In this document: positions 25,717-35,151 of the stretch, in pieces
Layout of the letters: every line of letters starts with the position of its first letter
Numbering within the stretch: position 1 is the stretch's first letter
DNA from: Candidatus Melainabacteria bacterium
GTDB taxonomy: Bacteria > Cyanobacteriota > Vampirovibrionia > Obscuribacterales > Obscuribacteraceae
Assembly (NCBI GenBank): GCA_016699165.1
Contig: CP064963.1
Coordinates: 2,356,001-2,420,000, forward strand
Direction of reading: 5' to 3'
Length of the DNA stretch: 64,000 nucleotides
The notes under the pieces: model-generated
The model's input: only the letters and a program-made list of their open reading frames with translations
Database searches by the model: none
Told to the model about the DNA's origin: nothing
Made by a program: the position numbers and the translations under genes

Positions 25717-27738
25717 TCAGAAATTAACCGATATCGGTTCAATTTTTTCTTGTAAGGTAAGTCCGAAAATAAGCGAATAGAAATATAGCTCGCCTTCTAG
25801 AGTTCTCCTAATATTTTCAGCTTTTCGAAATCCGTGCTGTTCGCCTTCGTATGCCAAGTAGGCCACAGTCAACTTTTTCTGGCGTAAAGCATCCACCATT
25901 TGCTCGGCCTGAGATGGCGGAACCACTTTATCCTCTAATCCTTGAAAGAAAATAACCGGACAGCTCAGCTTTTCGGTAAAATTTATGGGAGATCGTTTGA
26001 AATAAAGCTCTTCGCACTCAGGATAAGGACCAATTAAACTATCCAGATATCTCGATTCGAATTTATGCGTGTCATTCATCAATGCCTTCAAATCGCCAAT
26101 TCCATAATAGCTGCAACCGGCAGTAAAAGTGTCAGTGAAAGTAAGGGCGCATAAAGTGGTGTAACCACCTGCACTCCCGCCCGCGATAATTAAACGCTCT
26201 GAATCGGCAAGTCCCTTGTCACTTAGATATTGAGCGGCGGCACGACAATCGAGCATGTCGACCACTCCCCAGTTTTTGAGCAATCGATTTCGGTATTTAC
26301 GTCCAAATCCTGTGCTTCCGCCATAGTTGACGTCGACAACTCCAAATCCGCGACTGGTCCAAAATTGATAAGTAAGATTCAAAACCGCGTCAGATGCCGA
26401 TGTGGGTCCACCATGACTGCGCACAATCAAAGGTTGTTTCTCAGATTTGCTTGAAGCGTCTATATCTTTATTACACGGTGGATAAAAGAAGGCATGCGCT
26501 AATTCATTGTGAGCGCCTTCAAATTCGATAGCTTGCGGAACAGAAATATAACCATTATCTATTTGTAAATCAGAGCCAGCACGCAAGATTTCAAAGGATT
26601 TTCTAGCCGGGTCAAACAAAACCACTGACCGCACCATATTTGGTGCACCAGCAATCATCACTATCTTTGAATTGCTAGAAGAAACATAATCTATATCAGT
26701 AAAAGGTGTTTCAATTTTGCAAAAGGAATATTCGTTTCTTTCTGTATTATATTCAAGCAAAGCCAGGTGCCAGAAGCCTTTCTCGCAATAGGCACTGTAA
26801 AGGCTTTTGCCATCTTCTGCCACTGCAAAAGTGGGATCGGCGAAAACCCAGAGTGGAAGTCCAAATTCAGCTGATTTTAAAATCACAGGCGACTTGACTA
26901 CTTTAGAAATCAGACAAGCAGTTGGATTTTCAATTCGATAAATATTCCAAAAACCTGACTCTTCATCCACGAAAAACAATGTCCCATCCGGCGCAAATAA
27001 TGGCTGGTAGACTGAATTATCAGCACCACCAGCAATTTCAACTGGCATCGTTTTTTCATTGTTCAAATCGGCTAAATATAGGCGACTTTCATCCCATGGC
27101 ATATTTGGATGTTCCCAGCCGATGAAAGAAAGCAATGCACCATCGGCGCTTAGACGAGGGAACGCAAAAAAATCATGACCTTCATACAAAATTTCAGGCT
27201 TGTTGCAAGCTTTTGCATTATCTAACTCAAGCGAAATCGAAGCCAGAACGTTTTGCGGTTCGCCACCTTTTTCGGGTAATATTTCCATCACACAAATTAT
27301 GCGATTTCGCTTTTTATCATGCACTAGATCCGCATAACGAAAAGGACCTTCACCGGTAAGCGCGCGCGGTTCTTTATCTTTTGCCGACAAATAAATACGC
27401 TGGTCTTTGTAATTTACAAATGCGATTGTTTCATCCGCATAATGCTTTCCATTGGCAAGCACTACATATGAGCCACCGCCATACTCATGCACAAGTGAGC
27501 GTGCATTGAACGAAGCTGGAAACATGTCGCTTATCACTTGATCTCGACAACGAACAACCACATTGCGCCCACCCTCAAGCGGTCGTGTTTCTATCCAGTA
27601 AACGTTTGCGCTTTTGCTATCGCTAGACTCAAAACCAAAGCGCGATTCAGACAACTTAATGCTGCCATTGACAATTTCTTGAGCGCTAATGGGGCTTTTC
27701 CAGATTTCTTTCTTCTTAGAAGAGTCAGTCTGATTCAT
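25717..27738 (-). CDS. S9-family prolyl oligopeptidase-like peptidase
   Basis: About 673 residues: an N-terminal beta-propeller (to about 400) and a C-terminal alpha/beta hydrolase. The nucleophile elbow is GGSAGGY, the Asp is in QGLEDKVVPPSQ, and the His is in EGEQHGFRK, so the triad is complete. No signal peptide, so probably cytoplasmic. ATG 27738 overlaps the upstream MshEN gene's end by 14 nt. The last residues, EPISVNF, are encoded by a copy of the dispersed palindrome 11 nt before the stop. Confidence 0.88.
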   Translation of the reverse strand: MNQTDSSKKKEIWKSPISAQEIVNGSIKLSESRFGFESSDSKSANVYWIETRPLEGGRNVVVRCRDQVISDMFPASFNARSLVHEYGGGSYVVLANGKHYADETIAFVNYKDQRIYLSAKDKEPRALTGEGPFRYADLVHDKKRNRIICVMEILPEKGGEPQNVLASISLELDNAKACNKPEILYEGHDFFAFPRLSADGALLSFIGWEHPNMPWDESRLYLADLNNEKTMPVEIAGGADNSVYQPLFAPDGTLFFVDEESGFWNIYRIENPTACLISKVVKSPVILKSAEFGLPLWVFADPTFAVAEDGKSLYSAYCEKGFWHLALLEYNTERNEYSFCKIETPFTDIDYVSSSNSKIVMIAGAPNMVRSVVLFDPARKSFEILRAGSDLQIDNGYISVPQAIEFEGAHNELAHAFFYPPCNKDIDASSKSEKQPLIVRSHGGPTSASDAVLNLTYQFWTSRGFGVVDVNYGGSTGFGRKYRNRLLKNWGVVDMLDCRAAAQYLSDKGLADSERLIIAGGSAGGYTTLCALTFTDTFTAGCSYYGIGDLKALMNDTHKFESRYLDSLIGPYPECEELYFKRSPINFTEKLSCPVIFFQGLEDKVVPPSQAEQMVDALRQKKLTVAYLAYEGEQHGFRKAENIRRTLEGELYFYSLIFGLTLQEKIEPISVNF
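25726..25739. repeat. Dispersed palindrome core within S9 peptidase 3' end
   Basis: Exact 14-bp core inside coding sequence, read as P-I-S-V near the C-terminus of the peptidase. Confidence 0.95.
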
Positions 27739-28984
27739 TTTCGATTTGATTTTTTCGCATGGCAAAGTTAATAAGAGCTTGTTCTAGAGTCAATTTGCCA
27801 CGCTGCAATAATTCGTGAATGGCAAGACCCGATTCAATAACTTGCTCTTCTTTAGGCTTCAAGTGCCGCAAAATGTTAGCTAACATCGAAGCATCTCGAA
27901 AACTTTGTTTTATGGCTTCTTTCAGATAACCCGATGACAGCTCTTCTGTGCGTTGAGCATTCTTCATTATCATTGAGATCAAATCTGGGTTGGCCATAAT
28001 TTCGCCAATAACATTTTTGGTCGATTCTCTGCTCAAATAGCCACTCAAACGCAGAAAATCGAGAAATTGTAGATTGCGTTGAACTTCATTTGGAAATGAA
28101 TTAGTGTCTTTCACAGCTTGTTCCAGGCTAACATTGGTTTTGTGAATCACGCTGAGCAAGTCGGCCGCTTTTGCTGCAGACAATTGGCTCTTCCAGATCA
28201 TTTCCTGTAATTTGAGCGTGGCGGTGAGTAAATCTTCAGATAACCAGCCCATTTCAATCAAAACTTCGCCAATCATCTTGTCGTTGGCTTGAGCCATGTC
28301 CACGGCCGACATTACTTCTGTAGGAGTCAACAAACGCGCCAGTACGAGCATTTCGCCTAGTTTGATTTTTTGACCACCAGAACCTGAGCTTAAACCAGAA
28401 GCGGAACCGGGACCTGAATTAGAATCGTTTACGTGTACAGGTGGAATTAGCTCTTTTTCAAGCCTGGACTGAGCTTGCTCCAAGTTTAATTGCCCAAGAC
28501 GGACTTCTTTTTGCAAACTGAGAGCCAACTCAAGCGATGGTGACGAAATTCGATTGAGCAAAAGAAGCACTCGCCCCAGTGGCAATCCAGAGGTGTCACT
28601 CACACGCAGCGACATGTCTAGCTGCTCGACATTGATACACCTTGCAGCTGAAAGCAATTCTCCCAAACGCGTGCCTTTTGATGCATAAGCTTCAACTCCT
28701 AAGCCAATCAAGGCGTCCGAGAGCATCCACTTCTTTCGATAGACCATTCCCATGGCTTCGCGAGCATCATAGAGTTCAAGCAAGCCGTCTTTAATCATCG
28801 ATTGGGCTTCTATTGCAGCCCGAATAGTGGCCGGATTGAGCAAATCAAGCATGGACAGGCACTTGCCAAGCGGCAATCCGGTTTGTTGAGATAAAGCAAG
28901 GCCCTTAGTCACGTCCTGATCTGTAATCAGTCCAAAATAATTGAGCAGATTGCCGAGCTTTAATTCCTCCGGCTCACCGGACAT
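27725..28984 (-). CDS. Multi-MshEN-repeat protein
   Basis: About 419 residues built largely of MshEN-like repeats: ELKLGNLLNYFGLITDQDV, LPLGKCLSMLDLLNPATI, TRLGELLSAARCINVEQL, LPLGRVLLLLNRISSPSL, IKLGEMLVLARLLTPTEV and MIGEVLIEMGWLSEDLL. A Ser/Gly linker splits the protein near residue 195. No ATPase domain follows, unlike GspE or MshE, so it may be a c-di-GMP-sensing adaptor (inference). The ATG at 28984 begins MSGEPEELKLG; a longer frame to 29017 is less likely. Its end overlaps the S9 peptidase start, implying translational coupling. It is divergent from the moa operon. Confidence 0.75.
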   Translation of the reverse strand: MSGEPEELKLGNLLNYFGLITDQDVTKGLALSQQTGLPLGKCLSMLDLLNPATIRAAIEAQSMIKDGLLELYDAREAMGMVYRKKWMLSDALIGLGVEAYASKGTRLGELLSAARCINVEQLDMSLRVSDTSGLPLGRVLLLLNRISSPSLELALSLQKEVRLGQLNLEQAQSRLEKELIPPVHVNDSNSGPGSASGLSSGSGGQKIKLGEMLVLARLLTPTEVMSAVDMAQANDKMIGEVLIEMGWLSEDLLTATLKLQEMIWKSQLSAAKAADLLSVIHKTNVSLEQAVKDTNSFPNEVQRNLQFLDFLRLSGYLSRESTKNVIGEIMANPDLISMIMKNAQRTEELSSGYLKEAIKQSFRDASMLANILRHLKPKEEQVIESGLAIHELLQRGKLTLEQALINFAMRKNQIENESD

Positions 28985-29112
28985 GCGTTGGACCCCTTCA
29001 ACTTTCGAAAATTGCAAGACTGCATTCCATAGTAATTTGCCCTTATATTATGACTACTTATCGTGGAAGAATCACTATTTTTGTGGGACAATAAATTTTT
29101 TCCGGCAATTAC

Positions 29113-29373
29113 ATGTCTGCCCAAGCGCCTATTAAACATATCAAGGTCAGATATTTCGCCCTCTTACGCGAGGAGCGCGGGTTGGACCTTGAAGAAATCG
29201 ACACGACCGCCCATACGCTCGAACAACTCTACAAAGAATTAGCCAACCGATATCGGTTTAGTTTAGAAGCCAATAGCTTGGCGGTATCACAGGATGACAA
29301 TTTCGCCGCCTGGGGCGACTCAATTAAAGACGGATCTACCATCGTTTTTATCCCTCCGGTAGCAGGAGGTTAG
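29113..29373 (+). CDS. moaD: Molybdopterin synthase sulfur carrier subunit
   Basis: A ubiquitin-fold sulfur carrier, 86 residues, ending in the required Gly-Gly (IVFIPPVAGG), which is thiocarboxylated and feeds sulfur to MoaE. ELANRYRFSLEANSLAV corresponds to the usual central helix-strand region, and its NRYRF is encoded by the dispersed palindrome. First gene of the moaD-moaE-moaA-moaCB-moeA operon. ATG 29113 has no clear SD. Confidence 0.93.
   Translation: MSAQAPIKHIKVRYFALLREERGLDLEEIDTTAHTLEQLYKELANRYRFSLEANSLAVSQDDNFAAWGDSIKDGSTIVFIPPVAGG
29245..29258. repeat. Dispersed palindrome core within moaD
   Basis: Exact core read in the frame N-R-Y-R-F; the MoaD fold appears uninterrupted, so the repeat is accommodated in a tolerant segment. 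Confidence 0.95.
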
Positions 29374-29382
29374 TGCAAAAAA

Positions 29383-29847
29383 ATGACTAATATCGACACC
29401 AGTTTCAATTTTGAAATCAGAAAATCAAAAATCGATGCTCAATCACTTTCTGAAGATTTACGCACAGACAAGGGACTTGGCGGAATCGTCATTTTCGAAG
29501 GAAGAGTGCGAAATCAAAGCGAAGGAAAAGAGGTCTTAAAACTCGAATACGAAAGTTACAAGGAGCTTGCTGAGAGTGAAGGCAAGAAGATTTTGAAAGA
29601 AGCACTTGCAAAATACGCTCAAGTCAAGAGTGTCATCTGTATTCATGGTGAAGGCGAAATGGAGCCGGGGGACTTAGCCGTATGGGTTGGAGCAGCATCT
29701 CCTCATCGAGACGAAGCATTTCAAGCTTGCAGATATGTGATCGAAGCTGTAAAACACAGACTTCCAATCTGGAAAAAAGAAACTTTTAAAACAGGTGAAG
29801 CGCACTGGGTAAACTGTCGAGAACATCACGCCATTCCATGCAATTAA
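29383..29847 (+). CDS. moaE: Molybdopterin synthase catalytic subunit
   Basis: 154 residues. Converts cPMP to molybdopterin with thiocarboxylated MoaD. GGIVIFEGRVRNQSEGKEV is the conserved N-terminal strand/loop, HGEGEMEPGDLAVWVGAASPHRDEAF the core, and IWKKETFKTGEAHWV the catalytic lysine segment. AGGAGG, at the end of moaD, serves as SD. The end overlaps moaA by 10 nt. Confidence 0.95.
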   Translation: MTNIDTSFNFEIRKSKIDAQSLSEDLRTDKGLGGIVIFEGRVRNQSEGKEVLKLEYESYKELAESEGKKILKEALAKYAQVKSVICIHGEGEMEPGDLAVWVGAASPHRDEAFQACRYVIEAVKHRLPIWKKETFKTGEAHWVNCREHHAIPCN

Positions 29848-30845
29848 TCGATAGCTACAATCGCAAGCATTCGTATCTGCGCATTTCGGTCACTGACAGA
29901 TGCAACCTGCGCTGCTTTTACTGCCTTCCATCAAATGATGAAGAAATAGATTGGAAGCCCAAAAACAAGCTTTTAACCTTCGAAGAGATGGAGACCTTAT
30001 CTAGAATTTTCATTTCACTTGGAGTGGATAAAATCCGCATCACTGGAGGCGAGCCGCTGGTTCGAAACGGTCTGCCAATATTCCTAGAAAAACTGGGCAA
30101 ACTTAAATCTATCGGATTAAAAACCTTAGCGATGACCACAAATGGCCTGCTGCTAGCTAATCATGCCGAATCGCTCTTTAAAGCTGGAGTTACTCACTTA
30201 AATATAAGTGTCGATAGTTTGCAGCCACAAAGATTTGAAAAAATAACCGGCAGAGATCATCTGGCTGATGTTTTAAAAGGCATTAAAGCTGCGATAGATT
30301 GCGGGTTTCCGTCGATAAAACTAAACGTAGTAATAATTGCTGGTGTCAATGACGACGAAGTTTTGGACATCATCGAATATGCCCAACAAGCACAAAAGCA
30401 AAGTTCGATAAACGTTCGCTTTATTGAATTCATGCCGTTTGTCGGCAACGGATGGAATATCGAAAAAGTCATTCCTTACACTCAAATTTTGAAACAGATA
30501 GAATCAAAATATCAATTAACTCCACTACTTACAGAACCATCTGCGGTGGCAAAGGATTTCGCCATAAATGATTTCAGCACGAGTGTGTCATTTATCACCT
30601 CAATGACTGAGAGCTTTTGCAGTACATGCAACAGACTGCGACTCACTGCCGATGGCTCCATCAAGCCCTGCTTATTTGACCCTAGCGAAATTAGTTTGCG
30701 TGACTTGCTCAGAAGTGGTGCAAGTACAAATACAATCGAGAAAACAATCTTGGATGCGCTCAAACTCAAACCCGAAGCGCACGACCCAGCAGAAGAACTG
30801 GCAGCCGATCACAAAAATCGGTCTATGATCCAGATAGGAGGATGA
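29838..30845 (+). CDS. moaA: GTP 3',8-cyclase (radical SAM)
   Basis: First step of molybdenum cofactor synthesis. The radical SAM cluster motif CNLRCFYC (C22, C26, C29) and the second [4Fe-4S] site near the C-terminus (SFCSTCNRLRLTADGSIKPCLF) are both complete. The terminal Gly-Gly (MIQIGG), essential for catalysis, is present. 335 residues is normal. Overlaps moaE, and the following gene starts seven nt after the stop. Confidence 0.96.
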   Translation: MQLIDSYNRKHSYLRISVTDRCNLRCFYCLPSNDEEIDWKPKNKLLTFEEMETLSRIFISLGVDKIRITGGEPLVRNGLPIFLEKLGKLKSIGLKTLAMTTNGLLLANHAESLFKAGVTHLNISVDSLQPQRFEKITGRDHLADVLKGIKAAIDCGFPSIKLNVVIIAGVNDDEVLDIIEYAQQAQKQSSINVRFIEFMPFVGNGWNIEKVIPYTQILKQIESKYQLTPLLTEPSAVAKDFAINDFSTSVSFITSMTESFCSTCNRLRLTADGSIKPCLFDPSEISLRDLLRSGASTNTIEKTILDALKLKPEAHDPAEELAADHKNRSMIQIGG

Positions 30846-30852
30846 GCCTTGT

Positions 30853-31830
30853 ATGAAAGATGTTTCTGACAAAATTTCAACACAGCGGGTTGCCGAAGCT
30901 AAAGCAACTTTGCGATTGAGTCCCTCAACAGTTTTTAAAATCAAAAATCTAACGGTGCCCAAAGGTAACGTGCTAGAAGTGGCTCGAGTAGCTGCTATTC
31001 AGGCTGCAAAAAACACTCACCAAATAATTCCTTTTTGTCATCCCATTCCAGTTGATTTTGTCTCAGTGGAATACGATATCGATGAAGATTGTGTTTGTGT
31101 GCGCACAAAAGTAAAAGCGATTTACAAAACCGGAGTCGAGATGGAAGCACTGACAAGCGCTTCGGTTGCCGTTCTTACCATTTACGACATGGTAAAAATG
31201 TTTGATGAATTAGCCGAAATTGAAGGAATTACACTTCTAAGCAAGAGCGGCGGCAAATCTGATTTTTACAAAAAAAATAAATGCGCCAATTTGAAAGCAT
31301 GCGTAATCGTATTATCCGACAGCCTGAGCCAGCTTTCCGAGAATGAGAGGCTTACTGAAGACAAGTCTGGAAAAGCAATTGTCGAACATCTTTTGAGTAT
31401 CGGCTTTGCAAACGAAAACATAAACCTGCATATCATCCCCGATGATGAGAGCGAGCTAACAGCAATCATTTTAAAAGCCAGCGATCAAAATGCCAGCGAC
31501 TTGATTGTAACTACAGGCGGTACCGGAGTCAGCCCTCAAGATAAAACTTTCGAGTGCTTGCAATCATTAATTGAAAAGCCTCTACCAGGGGTAGTTGAAG
31601 CAATCAGAACATATGGTCAAGAACGCAATCCGCTTGCCATGCTTTCAAGACAAGCTGCCGGAACACGTGGAAAATCTTTGATTGTTAGCTTGCCAGGATC
31701 GACGTCTGGAGTAAAAGACGCAATGATTGCCGCTTTCCCTCACGTGCTTCATAGCCTGGAAATGCTTCAAGGCAAAAAACACGTAAGCGAAAAACCAAAG
31801 CGCTCTACAACTAGTGCTGCAAATAAATAG
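30853..31830 (+). CDS. MoaC-MogA/MoaB fusion protein
   Basis: 325 residues combining two pathway steps. Residues 1-145 are MoaC, cyclic pyranopterin monophosphate synthase (HQIIPFCHPIPVD, KTGVEMEALTSASVAVLTIYDM). The rest is a MogA/MoaB molybdopterin adenylyltransferase domain (VTTGGTGVSPQDKT, VSLPGSTSGVKDAM). Such fusions are known in some bacteria. The MoaC product is used by MoaDE, and the MogA domain adenylates molybdopterin for MoeA. GGAGG lies 13 nt before the ATG. Confidence 0.93.
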   Translation: MKDVSDKISTQRVAEAKATLRLSPSTVFKIKNLTVPKGNVLEVARVAAIQAAKNTHQIIPFCHPIPVDFVSVEYDIDEDCVCVRTKVKAIYKTGVEMEALTSASVAVLTIYDMVKMFDELAEIEGITLLSKSGGKSDFYKKNKCANLKACVIVLSDSLSQLSENERLTEDKSGKAIVEHLLSIGFANENINLHIIPDDESELTAIILKASDQNASDLIVTTGGTGVSPQDKTFECLQSLIEKPLPGVVEAIRTYGQERNPLAMLSRQAAGTRGKSLIVSLPGSTSGVKDAMIAAFPHVLHSLEMLQGKKHVSEKPKRSTTSAANK

Positions 31831-31832
31831 TC

Positions 31833-33074
31833 ATGCTTTCATACGCAGAAGCGCACAAATTAATAGTTAATTCGATTCAACCGTTAGAGTCGGTGAATTT
31901 GCCTCTGCCCGATATTTTGAATCATGTGCTTTTTGAGTCGATAATAGCCCCATTTGAATTACCTCAATTTGACAACTCCGCTGTTGATGGATTTGGAGTG
32001 TTAGTTGAAGATTTAAAATGTGCCGAATCTTCAAGTCCAGTAGAGCTAAAACTAGTCGCTTCTCTTGAAGCAGGCACCAAGACAGATGGAAATAAATGTC
32101 CTATAAGTCGCGGACAGTGCATCAAAATCCTGACTGGCGCGCCCGTTCCAGCCGGAGTCGAAGCAGTGATCATGAAAGAACACACCAACTTTGAAAAAAG
32201 AACCGATATCGGTTTATTTTTTAAATCAGTGTCGCCACAAGAGAATATTCGAAGGCGAGGCGAGGAATTAAAAAAAGGCGATTGCGTCGTCCGGGCGAAC
32301 ACTCTAGTCAATCCCCCCATTGTGGGAGTGCTTGCCAGTTTTGGATATGAAAATTTCAAAGTATACAGACAACCTCGGATTGCCATTCTTACGACTGGAG
32401 ATGAATTAGTACAGCCTGGAATAACACTTGCTCAAAATCAGATTTACAATTCAAATTCTTTTGCGATTGAGGCAGCTTGCAAATCTTTGGGGTTGAATGA
32501 AACTATAAGACTGCATGGCAATGACACCAGAGAAGATACCATTCAAAAATTAGAACAAGCTATTAAATTTGCCGACATAATTATTTGTACTGGCGGAGTT
32601 TCTGTAGGTGACAGGGATCTGGTAAAACCAGTTTTAGAAGAAGATTTCAAAGTCGAAACAGTTTTATGGAGAATCGCTATCAAGCCTGGCAAGCCTGTTT
32701 ATTTTGGACGAAAAGAGAAGAAATATTTTTTTGGATTGCCTGGAAATCCCGTAAGCGCCCTTGTAACATTCCATCTTTTTGTAAAGCCATCACTTTTGAA
32801 ATTACAAGGTCTGTCTCCACTGGAACCCTCGGTACAAAAGGCTAGTTTGGACAGAAGAATCAAAAAGAAAGCTGGCAGAATGGAATTTGTCAGAGGTATT
32901 CAAAAAAGAACTAAAGATGATACCCTGAAGGTCGAGCCAACCCGTGGTCAAGAATCCCATATGCTAAGCGGTCTGGCGTTTGCAAATTGTCTAATTCATT
33001 TCGGCATTGAAGAACAAATTTTAGAAGAAAATTCGCAAGTCGAAATTCAAAATCTGGATTGGCAGAGTTACTAG
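31833..33074 (+). CDS. moeA: Molybdopterin molybdenumtransferase
   Basis: 413 residues. Inserts molybdate into adenylated molybdopterin. ELPQFDNSAVDGFGV is the family N-terminal signature, ILTTGDELVQPG and TGGVSVGDRDLVK lie in the MoCF-binding domain, and GLPGNPVSALVTFHLFV follows. A C-terminal beta domain is present. Starts two nt after the upstream fusion gene. It contains the palindrome core, translated as RTDIG, in the domain near residue 124. Confidence 0.95.
   Translation: MLSYAEAHKLIVNSIQPLESVNLPLPDILNHVLFESIIAPFELPQFDNSAVDGFGVLVEDLKCAESSSPVELKLVASLEAGTKTDGNKCPISRGQCIKILTGAPVPAGVEAVIMKEHTNFEKRTDIGLFFKSVSPQENIRRRGEELKKGDCVVRANTLVNPPIVGVLASFGYENFKVYRQPRIAILTTGDELVQPGITLAQNQIYNSNSFAIEAACKSLGLNETIRLHGNDTREDTIQKLEQAIKFADIIICTGGVSVGDRDLVKPVLEEDFKVETVLWRIAIKPGKPVYFGRKEKKYFFGLPGNPVSALVTFHLFVKPSLLKLQGLSPLEPSVQKASLDRRIKKKAGRMEFVRGIQKRTKDDTLKVEPTRGQESHMLSGLAFANCLIHFGIEEQILEENSQVEIQNLDWQSY
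32201..32214. repeat. Dispersed palindrome core within moeA
   Basis: Exact core with a right TATTTTTT arm also present in coding sequence; read as T-D-I-G-L-F-F. Confidence 0.95.
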
Positions 33075-33092
33075 AAGAGAGGCGTCTAATCT

Positions 33093-33791
33093 ATGTCCGA
33101 AATGATCACCACCCATGTTTCCGACGGTTATTTCGACGGCTACCTTGCAATTCCGAAAAGTGGAGAAGGCCCAAGCATACTGCTTATACAAGAAATCTTC
33201 GGTGTTAACTCTCACATCAAAAAATTTGCAGACAAACTTGCCGATGAAGGCTTTGTGGTTCTTGCACCTGATTTATTTTGGCGTTTGCAGCCTCAAGCTA
33301 ATTTCGGATACGAAGGTGCAGACAAAGAGAAAGCATTCGCATTGATGCAAAAATTCGACGAACAGCAAGGATTGCAAGATTTAAAAGCCGCAAGTGGAGT
33401 GCTCAGATATCATCCGGCTTGCACTGGCCGCATGGCGTCATTTGGTTTTTGTCTGGGAGGAAAACTGGCATTTAGATTGGCTGCCCATACCAATTTGAAC
33501 TGCGCCATAAGTTATTACCCAGGTGGTATCGACGCCCATTTAGATGAAGCTAACAGTATTAAATGTAAAACCCTTTTGCATTTTGGCAAAGAGGACCAGC
33601 TCATTCCAGAAAGTGTGCGCGAGAAAGTAAAAGACGAACTTCAAAAATATAAGAACTTCACCATATACGAATACGAAAATGTGGGTCATGGATTTAACTG
33701 TGACGAACGCGAATCTTACAACCAAGAAGCTGCAGAGCTTGCTTACAAGCGCAGTCTGGAAGTTCTAAAAAGCGAATTAGGGCTTTTATAA
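33093..33791 (+). CDS. Dienelactone hydrolase family protein
   Basis: 232 residues, alpha/beta hydrolase. Nucleophile Cys in FGFCLGGKLAF, the regulatory Glu in LIQEIFGVNSH, Asp in KEDQLIPE and His in VGHGFNCDE: the full Cys-Asp-His set of dienelactone hydrolases. The natural substrate is unclear outside chloroaromatic degraders. An AGAGAGG run precedes ATG 33093. A second family member lies at 40149. It follows moeA by 18 nt and may be read from the same transcript. Confidence 0.9.
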   Translation: MSEMITTHVSDGYFDGYLAIPKSGEGPSILLIQEIFGVNSHIKKFADKLADEGFVVLAPDLFWRLQPQANFGYEGADKEKAFALMQKFDEQQGLQDLKAASGVLRYHPACTGRMASFGFCLGGKLAFRLAAHTNLNCAISYYPGGIDAHLDEANSIKCKTLLHFGKEDQLIPESVREKVKDELQKYKNFTIYEYENVGHGFNCDERESYNQEAAELAYKRSLEVLKSELGLL

Positions 33792-33839
33792 AAGTTTCAG
33801 CCGTCAAAAGGAAGCACCACCATTAGTATCAGTAATATT

Positions 33840-34235
33840 TTGTATGTGAGCAAAAACCAGGAGAATATTTCTCTAGTCAAAGATTTGTTCGACCAGTCTA
33901 AGTATCAGTTCATACCAGCTTCCAGCATGTCACTTGGATTGTTTTTAGCTCAGAAAAACTTTCCCGATTTAATACTATGCGAAGCGAGTTTGTTCGAAGG
34001 TGATGGCTATTCTTTATTGGAAACAATAAAAAGTGACGAGGAGCTCGCATCAATTCCGGTAGTTTTCGTAATTGGCGACTCAGACAAGTTAGCCTCAGAA
34101 CAAATACAAGGCGCGTCTTATTTACTGAAACTACCCTTTGAAGAAGCAATTGGCACTTTAAAAAGCAAACTAGAAGGACTTATTCAGTCTCGATTGCTCG
34201 ATAAGAAAGACCGCCCTATTTATTCTCCGGAATAA
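33840..34235 (+). CDS. Stand-alone receiver-like domain with Glu at acceptor site
   Basis: About 131 residues with the receiver fold. The acceptor segment reads PDLILCEASLFEGDGYSLL, where receivers have LLD; the phosphorylatable Asp is replaced by Glu, which can mimic the phosphorylated state. The conserved Lys is kept (LLKLPF). The marked start is a TTG at 33840. The first strand (SISNILYVSKNQE) suggests translation may begin further upstream, for example at an ATT at 33822 preceded by AAAGGAAG. The 3' end overlaps the convergent kelch lipoprotein gene by 20 bp. Confidence 0.7.
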   Translation: MYVSKNQENISLVKDLFDQSKYQFIPASSMSLGLFLAQKNFPDLILCEASLFEGDGYSLLETIKSDEELASIPVVFVIGDSDKLASEQIQGASYLLKLPFEEAIGTLKSKLEGLIQSRLLDKKDRPIYSPE

Positions 34236-35025
34236 CAAAAACTTCTGGCTCCAACTCTTTTTCTTTATATTCAAAGCCTCGTCCGCGCAAAACCATAATG
34301 TGGTTTGAATCTATTTTCAAACTATCGTGCTGCTTTCGCGGCCCCATCAAATGTCCGACCATTCGACTTTGAGCCAGATTCAAATCAAAAATCTCTACTT
34401 CGTCTTGATCGCCATTACGCGTGGCACCACCTGTAATGGCAATGACACCGGGTGCAATCTCGACCATTGAATGTTCATAACGAGCAAAAATAAGTTTGCC
34501 ACAATTAACAATAGAATTTGTTTTTGGGTCCATTAATTGTACTAATTCAATCTCTACTGGGCGTGCAGTAGAACCACCACTCACTAGCACTTTTCCATCA
34601 GGCAGAAGAAGAGTGGAATGTTTGATACTTTCTTTTGCTAATCTGGGTCCCTTGATTAATTGTTTGGTTTTGGGATCGAAAAACCAGGTGTTGCAACTAT
34701 AAGTGTTATTGGCACCCACGCCGCCTGACAGCCAAATTCGCCCGTCTTTTAGGCGTGTGATTTCAGGAACAAGCACACCATCTGGTAGTTTTGGAAAATA
34801 TCCAGCAGATTCAAGTTCTTTTTGCGCTTTTAAGCGAAGAGAATCGGGCAACACTCCAATTGTCTTACCCCTATAACTGACCTGGTTGTCTTGCATGCTC
34901 ACCAAACTCGCGCTCTCAGCGTCTGAGTTCACTTGAGCGTGACCGCCACATGCTTGCAGAGCTAAAAGGACGAATCCCAGCTCGGCAATCACCACCACCA
35001 TATTTAATTTTAAAATTTTCGCCAA
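34216..35025 (-). CDS. Kelch-repeat lipoprotein
   Basis: 269 residues. Lipobox LQAC after a hydrophobic signal; then kelch-like blades (RLKDGRIWLSGGVGANN, LLPDGKVLVSGGSTARPVEI, IAPGVIAITGGATRNGDQDE) forming a partial beta-propeller, likely envelope-exposed. Only three or four blades are visible, too few for a closed propeller alone. The start at 35025 is the first ATG; MVVVIAELGF may be closer to the signal start. Confidence 0.75.
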   Translation of the reverse strand: MAKILKLNMVVVIAELGFVLLALQACGGHAQVNSDAESASLVSMQDNQVSYRGKTIGVLPDSLRLKAQKELESAGYFPKLPDGVLVPEITRLKDGRIWLSGGVGANNTYSCNTWFFDPKTKQLIKGPRLAKESIKHSTLLLPDGKVLVSGGSTARPVEIELVQLMDPKTNSIVNCGKLIFARYEHSMVEIAPGVIAITGGATRNGDQDEVEIFDLNLAQSRMVGHLMGPRKQHDSLKIDSNHIMVLRGRGFEYKEKELEPEVFVIPENK

Positions 35026-35151
35026 AATCGATTTTAGAACTCTCTTTGCTTTTTCACTATTAATTTTGAACAGAATAGCAAATTCTCAATTCTGCCTATT
35101 TGTAGCTTTTATCTGGGTATAGTGAAACTAGATGCTTATTAGGGGACAGAC

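Noticed and set aside
29018..29112. Molybdenum cofactor riboswitch upstream of moaD
   Set aside because: The leader is under 100 nt and lacks a recognisable multi-stem structure.
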